A DNA stretch of 64,000 nt from Patescibacteria group bacterium. Lineage in GTDB: Bacteria; Patescibacteriota; Gracilibacteria; Absconditabacterales; Absconditicoccaceae. Within the stretch, counting starts at the first letter, position 1. Each line of letters starts with the position of its first letter. Positions 50,703 to 60,839 of the stretch are shown piece after piece. The stretch lies in contig JAKJDW010000001.1 of assembly GCA_022705745.1 (NCBI GenBank), forward strand, positions 87,307 through 151,306. The letters are read 5' to 3'. The notes under the pieces are model-generated. The model made no database searches. It was given only the letters and a program-made list of their open reading frames with translations, and had not been told where the DNA came from. Made by a program: the position numbers and the translations under genes.

Positions 50703-51272
50703 TTATAATTCTGTATCAGTATCTTCTATTTTGAGAGCTACTTTAAATTTGCTGGTAATAAGGACGGTTACCAGAGCATGAACTAGGATTAAATATGGGG
50801 TGTTTAAAATAAATTTTTGCAGGTAAATATTGTTTGTAAATCATTTTGCAATTTCTATCAATTTTATTGGATCTAAAATATCTATGCCCAAAAATATAAT
50901 TTCTAAAGTTAATACTATGCTCAAAACTGCCATTGGGACAAAAAGTATATATAGAGACTTTTGCATGATTTGATCACCAGAAATATCTACATTAATTTTT
51001 GATGTGCGATAGATCAAAAAAAGTAACACGACATACACTACAAAAATTATTGTTAGCTTCCCATCAGCTAAGAATTTAGCCAGTCATGTCTCTCACATCG
51101 TGTTGATAGCTAAATCAATTGATGTAGATATAGCGACGGACAATGTTCAAAGTATATAGTTTCAAAGTATTATTTTTATCATTTTGTCCAATCAAATAAT
51201 AAAAGACAAAACAACAATAACTGCTACTCCTCCGGCAAGTAAATATGTGATTAATGTCTGTGTCATTTGCAT
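50703..51272 (-). CDS. multi-span membrane protein of unknown function
   Basis: 189 aa, about five helices. Seen: ITYLLAGGVAVIVVLSFIIG, SVAISTSIDLAINTMGETGL and LYILFVPMAVLSIVLTLEII. Alternative start at the second Met (51266). Located 84 bases upstream of the previous membrane gene on the same strand, probably co-transcribed. No catalytic motif. Confidence 0.65.
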
Positions 51273-51516
51273 TTAGAATTTGAATAAATTATTTGAAAAT
51301 TATATTTGTAGTATATATATAAATAAATGTTTTTCAATTTTAAAAACATCAAAATTCTGAAAAAGAGTTAAAACAACCCCTTTTTTTTCCAAAAAAGCTT
51401 TTACTCTTTCTGTCATAGTTTCCTAACTTAAATGGATAAAGAATCTGGTATGTACCTCAAGGTTCTTTTTGTCTCTATATATAACCCTGGGTATTGCATC
51501 AAAAGTTTGATTTCTT

Positions 51517-52833
51517 TTATGGAGTAATTCTTTGTACATCTCTTGGGAAGAGTTCTGCTTCTTTGATGTTTTCTAATCCAATAAGTTTTTGAATAAATCT
51601 AGTAATTCCAAGTCCAAAACCTCATTCATCAGGCATCCCATACTTAAAGGAATCTAGGTAATGCTTTAAGCCAGGATGTTCTGGATTTTGTCCTTGTGCT
51701 TTAATTTGATCTACTAGTTTTTGATAATTTACTTCGCGCTGAGTTAATGTTACTATTTCTACCCCTCTAAAGAGAAGGTCTGCACGATCTGCTATATTAG
51801 GATTTTCTTTATTTTGGTGATGATAGAACTTGGCATCAGACCAAGGGAATCAATCTACAATTACAAAATCCGAATTCCAGTGTTTTGCCGAATATTCACA
51901 AATAAATTTTTCTTCTGATGGTGCTAGATCTTTTTCTTTACGATAATCTTCACCAGTTTCTTTGAGCATTAGTTCGTGTAAGTCATCAACACTAATACGA
52001 GGAAATTGATCTACAAGAAGTGGTTTTGTAGCTCCAAGTGCTGTGAGCAAATGTTCTGCTTCGGTCCATGTTTGTTTTACTACAAAATTTGCGAATTTTT
52101 CTGTCATTTCAATAATGTCGTCAAAACTATCAATAAACCCCATCTCCATATCAAGCATCAAAATCTCAGAAAGATGTCTGCTCGTATTACTTTTTTCAGC
52201 TCTATAAGCTCTTCCAATTTCGTAAACTCTTTCAAAAACTGGTACCATCATTTGTTTGTAAAATTGAGGAGATTGAGCTAAATAAGCCTTACGACCAAAA
52301 TAATCAATTTCAAAAACCTCTGCTCATCATTCAGTTGGGAATCCGATAATCTTTGGGGAGTTTATTTGTGTGAATCAATTTTGATCAAAAAAAGCTCTCA
52401 TATTTTTTTCTATGATGGCTGCAAGTTTGAATATTTTCATTTGTGTAGGATGTCTCAAAGCTACTACTTTATTTTCTAATAAGGTCTCTCAGTCAGCATG
52501 AATTTCATCTTTGGAAATATCTATTGGACTTGGGTAAACCACTTTTCTGATAACATTTACTGAGGCCTTTTGAAGTTCAAAACGGAACTTCCCTTTTGGC
52601 ATTTCTGCAACAGTTCCTTTTGCAGAAAGTATAGTTCATAAAAGACATCACTCAAGTTTTTTAATTTCATTTGCATCTTCAAAAACCACTTGAGCAAGTC
52701 CGTCTCTATCTCTTAGTATTAAAAAAGCTAAATTTGCTGATACCACACGAACAGTATGAAGCCATCCACGAATTTCTACAATTTCTCAAACATGTTTTGA
52801 TAATTCTCAAGAAAGGAGCATATTTTTGTACAT
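51517..52833 (-). CDS. aspS: aspartyl-tRNA synthetase, archaeal-type/non-discriminating
   Basis: 438 aa, the shorter archaeal-type form lacking the bacterial GAD insertion domain. Class II motifs: [17 protein letters not shown] (OB-fold), [20 protein letters not shown] (motif 1 area), [20 protein letters not shown] (motif 2), and [20 protein letters not shown] (motif 3). Ends with [12 protein letters not shown]. Such enzymes often also make Asp-tRNA-Asn for amidotransferase conversion; that role is possible but not shown. Confidence 0.95.
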
Positions 52834-53160
52834 AAAATTAATTAATAGATAATATAAAACATATTGAAAATATACAAAACACATCTTTTTTCAAGAGGGA
52901 ATATTGTGATATTAATTATAATTCAAAAAGCACCACTAATAGATAAGATAATAAATGGGAATTTAAATCTTAAAGAATATTAGTGATGCAAATGGATAAT
53001 AAGAAAAGATGCCATCTAAATCAAGAGGAAGTTAATTATAATTCAAAAAGCACCACTAATGGATAAGATAGAAATGCTAATTTAAATTTTATTCAATATT
53101 AGTAATGCAAAGGGGGGAAACTGATATTTAAATCCAGAGGAAAGAATAAAAATTTATAGG
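52834..53160. repeat. aspS upstream region with tandem 120-bp hairpin units
   Basis: Two copies of a unit start at about 52891 and 53021, with a partial third start at about 53132. A 40-base block (TTAATTATAATTCAAAAAGC onward) recurs at 52911 and 53031, exactly 120 bases apart. On the minus strand each unit gives GCATCACTAAT or GCATTACTAAT pairing with ATTAGTGGTGC followed by TTTTT, a terminator-like stem with a long loop. A plausible aspS promoter TTGTAT-N17-TATTAT lies at about 52850-52878. Confidence 0.75.
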
Positions 53161-53931
53161 CTATATAAACAAGGGATAGCTACGAGAAAGTTTGGAAAGA
53201 GATTGAAAGTCTGTAACTTCTAATGCTTGATAGATGACCTCATCTTTATGATGAAAACCAAGATAAGCGCGGGCTTCTGGTTTTGATTTAACGATTCTCC
53301 ACCTTTTTCACCTGACAAGGAATGCAGTTCCGTCCTCTAAAACAATTCGTTTTTTGTTCGTCCTTTTGATAAATTCGGGTAAAATTTCCTTTCTTTTGAC
53401 ATCTCTATCAAAATGGGGGCAAAAATACAGAGGAACAAAATCCAAACCTTTTACAATAATAAATCCAGTATCTTTGTCACTAAATTTTCTTGAATCGGAC
53501 ATCCCCCCGTGAAACCAACAGATTCCCCCCGCACTAATTCCAGCAAGAATGATTCACTTTTTATGTGCTTGTTGTAAAAGAGAAATGAGTCAGACTTTCT
53601 TCCACAAATTAAGCATTTTGAGTGTGTTTCCACCTCACACATAAATAATGTTTGCCGAAAAAACTTTTTTCTTCAATATTATTGGATCAATAAGTTTATT
53701 GTGAAGCAAAAGTGTATTTACATCACATCCAAGCGAGGTATAGTAATTAGTAAAATTTGAAATATAACTCTTGTTGTCTCAACTTGCTGTAGGGATGAAA
53801 AGCACTTTGGGAGATTTTTTTCAACTAATAGTTATTAACTCGTGATCAATTACTTTTGTTTCTATTGGTCTTTTTTTGCCATTGAAAAATCCTCATATTT
53901 CTCCTCATCAGATTGAACAAATAACTTTCAT
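53161..53931 (-). CDS. peptidase S51 (dipeptidase E/cyanophycinase-like)
   Basis: 256 aa. Ser hydrolase with Asp/Glu-directed dipeptidase activity in its family. Seen: CSIGGGEIGGFFNGK, VLFIPTASGDNKSYI, YVGGGNTLKMLNLW, GISAGGICWFHGG with nucleophile Ser133, and LYFCPHFDRDVKR containing the His of the family's active-site area. Ends in TAG, upstream of the tandem hairpins. Role probably in peptide degradation and amino acid supply. Confidence 0.92.
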
Positions 53932-53970
53932 TGGGTTTTATTGAGAATAAAAAACTATTTTTATAAAATT

Positions 53971-54936
53971 CTATGCAAACTCTGCAAAAAGTTGATACAT
54001 TATCAGTAACAACATAAATATTACTATAGCACCTAAAATAACTCAAACAATAATATTTTTTGCTTTTTTCATATTTTCAGATTTTCATTGATCTGTAAGA
54101 AACAAAAAACCGGAGTAAAATACCAAAAGCACCAAAACAGCTCATATTATAAATCCAAGTATTTTTGCAACCTCTATAATAAACTCTGTTGCTTGTGTTG
54201 TAAAATTTGGTAGTTGTGCAATATAATAAACATAATCTATTACTTTTATAATTACTAATGCTATAATTACATTTATGATTCATTTTATAGCCGTTTTTGT
54301 TTTGGTTGCTTGATCGGAAACTGACATCATTTTAAAACCATAAACAACAACCATAACTATAGCAACAAAAAATGCTAAAGCCTTTAAGGTTGAAATAATT
54401 TTGAAAAACAAAGAATCTGGTCATCACTGTAGAGCGTCCACTAATCATTCAGTTCACTTAACATTTTCAATTCAAAGAGAGCTTCAAAGTATCCATGTAG
54501 CTCCAAAAAACAAAACAGAACCATATAGTATGTATATCAAAGATTTTAATGATGATCTTGCTTTTTCTGGGTTTCATCATTGTAGAAGTAAATTGATCCC
54601 AACTACAACCAAAAAGATTACTAATATTGCAAATCAAATATATCTAGCCACATCCCATATTTTTCAACCAGCAACCGTAGTTTCACATCATACAACGGGA
54701 CTAGCATTTGGATAAAATAGACATTTTATATTTTGTTTCAGAGATTTATTAGTATCAATTCATAAATCAATAACATTTTCTACTCTTCATTCCTTGTCTG
54801 GTTCCGAACTCGTAAGATAGTCTGTAAAATTATTCCTAAAAGATGGGGGAATTCAAACAGCCGCACCCACCTTATTTTGAACCAACAAAAATCAAAGAAC
54901 TCATATTATGAATAAAAAGTATTTTAATAATTTCAT
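53971..54936 (-). CDS. membrane protein with repeated VirB2/TrbC-pilin-like helix pairs
   Basis: 321 aa. Signal peptide (FLFIIGVLGFLLVQNKVGA), then three pairs of helices with the repeated pattern helix, polar GxxxxKxKxxxK-type turn, helix: for example INLLLQGGNPEKARSSLKSL, YGFKMMSVSDQATKTKTAIK and YSGFLFLTDQGKSENMKKAK. This resembles the two-helix VirB2/TrbC pilin unit fused in tandem. Co-directional with a single-unit paralogue upstream. Probably a cell-surface or secretion-linked membrane protein. Confidence 0.68.
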
Positions 54937-54970
54937 TGTTAAATATTATATTATATAAAATGTTTTTCGT

Positions 54971-55475
54971 TTAATAACCAGAATCTCATGTTGATCATCC
55001 AAATAATGATGTAACGAGCGCCACCATTACTTTGATGATAAAATAAAATCAACTAAGTAAAAATACCCCAACAACTATATACATCACTTTTGATTTTATT
55101 TTGCTTCGATCTCATTCTTTGTGAAGTCAGCCTGTTACCAACAAAAATCAAAGATATATCAATGCAACAACAGCTAAAACAAGACCAGCATATATTGTTC
55201 GTTGAAGATATGGGTCCATGTAGATCCTAATATAATCTAATGTGTTTGTAATTTTAAAAGACCTTGCATATCATCATTGTTGATCTGTCACTCAATCTAG
55301 AGCAGTTTCATGTATATTATAATTTCATTCATTACTACCACTATCTACGAATGTATTAAAAATTTGCATCGGATCTGATCACCAGTTTCCCCATTTCCCG
55401 TGTTGTGCGAAAGATATTCAAAAAATTGCTAGTAAAAATAAAGTTATGCTCAAAATTTTTATTAATGTTTTCATT
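54971..55475 (-). CDS. VirB2/TrbC-pilin-like protein, frameshifted in its signal peptide
   Basis: Reading from ATG 55475 gives MKTLIKILSIT in one frame. The remainder of a perfect signal peptide (LFLLAIFGISFAQHG) and the whole mature protein lie in the next frame, because a T4 run at about 55440-55443 has one T too many. The mature part has a Trp/Gly-rich start, then two helices TIYAGLVLAVVALIYLGFLL and MYIVVGVFLLSGFYFIIKVM with GGLHKEGDRSK between, a pilin-like pair. It could be an inactive allele, an assembly error, or a switched gene. Coordinates span both frames. Confidence 0.6.
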
Positions 55476-55504
55476 TTTTATTCTAAAAAACTAAATCCTT
55501 GGAA

Positions 55505-55552
55505 ATTATATTCATAAAAATATTTTTTGCAAATTTTGAGATACTTTTTTTG
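55505..55552 (-). promoter_or_regulatory. promoter with conserved upstream block
   Basis: Minus strand: AAAAAAAGTATCTCAAAAT upstream of TTGCAA (55527-55532), 16-base spacer, TATAAT (55505-55510),  30 bases before the pilin-like gene. Confidence 0.8.
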
Positions 55553-55872
55553 GTTTAAAGTTGCAAGTTGAGGGTTACAAGTTGAAAGTTTGTAAAGTTT
55601 GTAAAGTTGAAAGTTGAAGATTGATGGTCAAATCCCCCTTCGAACAAAGTGACCCAATATATCGGGATCTCATTTTGTTCGAGATCTATCGGAGAGTAAG
55701 GGGGACGAAGGGGGATTTTAGACTAATGAATGGTTTTTAACTCCCTTAACTCACTCATTTACGGAATTCTTTGTAAACAAGGGGACTAAATAAAAACCCT
55801 CATTTATCACAAAATCCCCCCTACCCCCCTTATTTACGGAGTTCTCCGTAACAAGTAAAGGGGGCTAAAACT
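55553..55872. repeat. repeat-rich spacer
   Basis: Low-complexity AAGTTTGTAAAG words (55557-55620), then an inverted structure 55630-55720 (AATCCCCCTTCG... CGAAGGGGGATT) enclosing GATCTC...GAGATC, which matches 15032-15073. A further AATCCCCCCTACCCCCCTTA tract precedes the membrane gene. No gene seen. Confidence 0.68.
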
Positions 55873-57198
55873 TTACAACTCATCCTCTTCTGTGACTTCT
55901 TTAATTTTGTTAATATACCTTATGGAATAGTATAATGATATTCACTGTATTCAAACATATAAAAGTATTATAGGGAACAATAAACCTCCAGCCAAATCAG
56001 TATGGAATAGCAAAACTATATTTACTACCAAGGCTAACATAGTGGTAAATATCCAAAACAAATAATCCATTTTCCTAAGATATTCTCAGGCCTTTGTTCT
56101 GTGAACATGAAAAACCATCATTGTTGACAATATATTTCGTATTATTCCTAAAAATACTATAGATCCAATATCTCATGAAAATGCGGAAAATAAACTAATA
56201 TATATAGCAAAATTTATTACCAAAAAAGTAAGCAGTCTTTGCAATATGGAAGTGTAGTTTAATCTTTTTAACAAATATACATTTGCTATAAATCAAGCTG
56301 TTACCAATCGATAAAACATTTGTTCTATATTTCATGTTAGACTTAAAGCATTTTGAAAATATAAATATATTAAAATTAAAATTATCAATGTATTTGCGAA
56401 TTCTAATCCATATTTTACAAAACTTGGAAACCCTGCAACAAAAGAATACATTTTATTTGAAAAATCTCTATTTTTATTTATTTCTTTTAACACTCTTTCT
56501 CAAGCTAATATGCGTCTAACAGAAATCTCTTTGATTTGATCTTCCGTTGGTGGTTTATTGGAAAGTATACGAAAGATATAAATATAAAGGACACTCAAAA
56601 TAAAAACAAAAATGCTTAGAAAAATATAAATATTGTTTATTTGTTTAAAGAGTATCATTCAAAAACTTCATAGCATCAAAATAAAAAATTGGTATTCTAA
56701 ATACTTCTCCACCTGATAAAATAATGACAACACAAAAACTATAAAACCTACTATAGCAAGGGTCAATGTTCGTACATAAAACAACAAATTTAGGCTTATC
56801 GTTATCTCATAATTTCATAAACTATAAAGTAACAAAAATATAATGAAAATATAGTACCCAAACTGAGCTATTTTTTTTCAATCCTCATATTTAAAGATAT
56901 AAGACCCAAGCCAAAACAAGATATTTATAGACATGATGGCGAAAATGGATCATATGGTGTTTATGTCAAAAAACTTAAATAATAAAAATAATCCAAACTG
57001 TATAAGGATTCGTACAAAAAATAAAGCATAATTTTGTAATATGCTATTGGTTTTGTATTTGAGGGAAAGTCAACTAATGTTGTATATAAAAAAAAGAAGA
57101 AAAAGTAAAATTGGTATAAGTCACAGATACCAAAATCATATTATATAAAAATATAAAGCAAAAGATATTATTGATAAGATAAGTAGAAATATTGTCAC
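55873..57198 (-). CDS. large multi-span membrane protein of unknown function
   Basis: 441 aa from a GTG start at 57198, preceded by TTAAAAAGGTG. About eleven hydrophobic helices. A central cytoplasmic part contains RILSNKPPTEDQIKEISVRR. Later segments include AGFPSFVKYGLEFANTLIIL, HVHRTKAGEYLRKMDYLF. Composition resembles glycan polymerases or flippases but no signature was found. No clear promoter. Confidence 0.68.
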
Positions 57199-57619
57199 CT
57201 TTTTAATTTAAAATGATAAATTATCTTTTATTTAGTTAAAGCATAGAACAGGATAAGATTAATTATAAAATAATCAATAAAATGTTTATTTTTGTTTATT
57301 TTGGAACTATGTGTTGATATTATATTTATTATTTTTGTATTCTTTTATACCAATTATATGAAAATGCATATCAATTTTTGTAGGTAAAAACTGTATTTTT
57401 ATTTCTGAATAATCATTATTTATTGAAAAATAAAGAAAAATCAATATATAGAGGTGTTGATTTTTTTAAACAAAAAATTGGACAAATTATTGTGTTTATA
57501 GTGATACTTGCGATAACACATTGTTTATAATGTATTGTTTGTAATGGTGATTTATTTTCAAAAACAAATATCCAAGTTTATTTATTTATAAATATAATTT
57601 TATTTTTTTTGATTAAAAC
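57199..57619. other. 421-base divergent non-coding region
   Basis: Very AT-rich between a minus-strand and a plus-strand gene, so it must hold two promoters. Candidate elements such as TTGGAC and TATAAT near 57477-57541 have unsuitable spacing, so none is called. No ORF or repeat from the other families. Confidence 0.4.
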
Positions 57620-59035
57620 ATGCAAATAGTAAAAGGTTGTGGAAGTGTTTTAGACCAATATTTTGCTGAAAACACTATGTCGATTCATATCAAAGAAAAC
57701 AACCCTCTTTTGAAAAAAAATGGAGGTCCTGGTGGACGAAAACCAGAACTTGGTAGCAAAGTTTTGGACAAAAAATTTGTAGAAAAATTAATTGATGATA
57801 TTTTTAAAGAAGTAGAAACTAGGCATGATAGTATTTTGGAGATAGATAGAAATCTTTCAAAGATAATACAACTTGGACCATACAGAATTGTAATCGTATA
57901 TCCCCCACTTTCTGATGGACTAGAAATTACGGTAGTCAAACCAATTAAAAAATTATCTTTGGATGACTATAAAATAGAACAAGAAGTTTTAGATTGGTTC
58001 AAAACATCTGCAAAATGAATTCTCGTTTCTGGAGCTCCTGGAAGTGGGAAAACAACATTTGCACAGGCTTTGGTGGAATTTTACGAAAGAGATAAAAAAA
58101 TAATTAAAACTATCGAATCTCCGCGCGATTTGATGGTTCCGGAAAATGTGGTTCAATATAGTTTTACTCATGGATCACACGATGAAGTTAGAGATATTTT
58201 ATTGCTTTCTAGGCCAGACTATACTGTCTATGATGAAGTGAGAAATAAACCAGATTTTGAGTTATACAAAGATCTCAGACTTACTGGTATTGGATTGATT
58301 GGAGTCATACATGCAACTAGACCTATTGACAGTATTCAGAGATTTTTGGGGACAATAGAAATGTGAATTATTCCACAGGTTTTGGATACAGTTATGTTTA
58401 TAGATAAAGGTGAAATCAAAGAAATTCTACAATTACATCTTACTGTAAAAGTTCCAGCAGGTATGCAATCTGAAGATTTAGCTAGGCCAGTTATTGAAGT
58501 TTCCAGTTTTTTTGACAAAGAAGTCGTGTTTGAAATTTATACTTTTGGAGAACAAATAGTAGTGATCCCACTTTGAGAGGATATTTTTTCTCAAGAAAGG
58601 CCCTCAAAAATGGATGAGTATGCTAAAATAGCTATTGATAAACAGTTGCAGGAACTGATGCCTTGTAGTTTTATATCCAAAATAAAGTGAGGTACAGTAT
58701 ATTTATTTGTACCAAAATCAGAAAAATGAGCTATTATATGAAGAGCAGGGAAAAATATTCAAGCATTGGAAGAAGAAATTTGACTAAGAATTGAATTAGA
58801 AACTTTTGATGATTTACCGCTGTTGGATATAGATGTCAAAATAGAAAAACATGGTAATACGATAGTAATTTATTTCCCAAAGCATTATGTAGAAAGAAAT
58901 GTATATATAATGATATGAAAAGACTTATTGCACACTCAAACAAACGATCATGCACAGTTGATAATAAAAAATAAAAATTATGTAAAAATGATTTGATCAA
59001 AATGATTCGTTTTAGTGGATTATGAAAGCATATAA
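57620..59035 (+). CDS. COG1855-type PilT-family ATPase with KH domain, PIN domain missing
   Basis: 471 aa. Seen: an N-terminal segment (IHIKENNPLLKKNGGPGGRK, LGPYRIVIVYPPLSDGLEIT), Walker A GAPGSGKTT at 138-146, ESPRDLMVPENVVQYSF, LLLSRPDYTVYDEVRNKPDF with Walker B-like Asp/Glu, GLIGVIHATRPIDSIQRFLG, and a KH-type RNA-binding loop EKGAIIGRAGKNIQALEEEI near 370-395. In the archaeal family an N-terminal PIN nuclease domain precedes this; here the gene begins after it. Thus a predicted RNA-binding ATPase without nuclease. Confidence 0.85.
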
Positions 59036-59194
59036 ATAATGAGTTTATAAAGTTACAAGTTGAAAGTTTGTAAAGTTACAAGTTGAAAGTTATTAATACT
59101 TTACAAACTTTATAAACTTTATGAACTTGATGAACTTTACGAACTTGATAAACTTTATGAATTTTAAGAACATTTAACTTTTAACTAACTTAGT
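59036..59194. repeat. low-complexity tract between ATPase and pyruvate kinase genes
   Basis: Words of the type TTTATAAACTTTATGAACTT repeated over 59040-59190. Confidence 0.75.
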
Positions 59195-60604
59195 ATGGCT
59201 AATTTCAATTTTTCAAAAATCATCGCATGAGTATGACCCGTTTTAGCAAAGGAAACAGTTCTATCAAAAGTTATCAACATGGTAGATGTTTTTAGACTTA
59301 GTTTGTCTGGTGGGTTTGACGATAATAACAAAAAATATATTGAAACAATTATGAAGTTGGACAATAGTAAAACTATTATGATGGAAACTAAGTGATGCGA
59401 CATAAGAGTAAAAAATTTAGTGGATATAAAACTAAAAAAATGAGCTACTATAAATATAGACTATTCAGAATATGCACAAGAGTGAGATAAACAAGTTTTT
59501 ATAGATTATCAGAAATTATGAGAATTGTGAGTTGGTGCAAAAATTAGATTTGAACAAAGCGATATTTTAGTAGAAGTTAGTGAAATTGTAGCTGACGATA
59601 ACATAAATTGTAAAGTGTTGGAATGATGAACACTTTTACAATTTGATAGAGTTAGATTTTTGAATAATCCAATAGATTTTGGTGTTTTGACAGAAAGAGA
59701 TAAAAAAGATATTTTACGATGATTGGAATATGGGATACATATGATTGCTTTATCTGGTGTCAAAAGCCCAGATGATATCTTAGAATTAAAATCATTTTTA
59801 AGTGAACAAAATAAATGAAATATGAAAATTGTAGCAAAAATAGAAACCTTGGAATGATTGAAAAATTTAGATGCAATTAATGCTATTTCAGACAGTATTA
59901 TCTTTGTTTTTGACAAGATAACAGAAGAAATGAAAGCATTAAAATTAACAAAGGAGGGCTTGATAAAAAAAATACAAAGTACTGGTAAGCCTGTTGCTGT
60001 TAGTTTTATTTCTAGCGTATGAAACAAGGACTACCCGTTTAGAACAAAGGAGTGAATCAAAGAATTCTGTGATTTATCCATAGATTCTTTCGTTTTAGAA
60101 CATATTATAGAAGAGGAAGAAACTCTACCAATTATTACTGAAACTTATGAGTTATTGGAAAAATGTGAATCAGAAGTAAAAGATGTAGAAGCTAAAAGAT
60201 TTGATAATGATGAGGATTTTGCTGTTAGAGATTATATCATCTATAGTGCTTACAGAATAACTAGAGAGTTGGATATAAAAGCTATAGTTTGTTTTACTGA
60301 TAACGGATATTCTTCTGCGAGACTTTCATCTTTGGCTCCAAAGGTGCCTGTAATTACTTTTACTAAGTCTGATGAAACCTATAGATTTTTGAATATGATA
60401 CGAGGAGTTAGGTGATATAAAATTTCAGAATCTTTTAATTACGAAAATCTAAAAAGAATAGGTAAAGAAATGATTAGAATAATTTTCAAGTGAAATATTT
60501 CTTTGGATGATAAGATTGTGATTGTTCAGTCAAATGAATACCAAAAAGATGAAAGAAGCGATATGATTAACGGAGTAGAATTATATAAATTCAAAAATAT
60601 CTAA
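59195..60604 (+). CDS. pyk: divergent pyruvate kinase, active site altered
   Basis: 469 aa, family length. Fold markers: IIAGVGPVLAKETVLSKVI, VFRLSLSGGFDDNNKKY where the canonical RxNxSHG has become RLSLSGG, METKGCDIRVKN (for LDTKGPEIR), IVAKIETLEGLKN (catalytic Lys and metal Glu kept). The canonical ARGDLG metal loop is replaced by IIFVFDKI, so a metal-binding Asp is missing. C-terminal domain AIVCFTDNGYSSARLSSLAP is normal. Either a changed enzyme or a non-catalytic relic. Confidence 0.82.
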
Positions 60605-60728
60605 TTTTTTGTCCTTATTTTTTTGTATTTGTGTTCTAATCTATTTATAATATCATTAGTTGTAAACAAGAGTTTTAATATCTAATGAAGTTTTTTTAAT
60701 AATAAGATTTAGCGAGGAAATTTTCGAT

Positions 60729-60756
60729 TTGACATTTGTTTGTTATTGTTTATAAT
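60729..60756 (+). promoter_or_regulatory. promoter of the giant gene
   Basis: TTGACA (60729-60734), 16-base spacer, TATAAT (60751-60756), about 84 bases before the ATG at 60840. Confidence 0.8.
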
Positions 60757-60839
60757 ATGCTTGTATCGTTGTAATAATTTGCAAATTTTATATTTTGGTA
60801 TATACTTATTTTAGTATTTTATGTACTGTAAATAAGACA

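Noticed and set aside
57470-57545. Promoter of the COG1855-type ATPase
   Set aside because: Candidate -35 and -10 boxes have spacing of 12-14 bases, so none is convincing.
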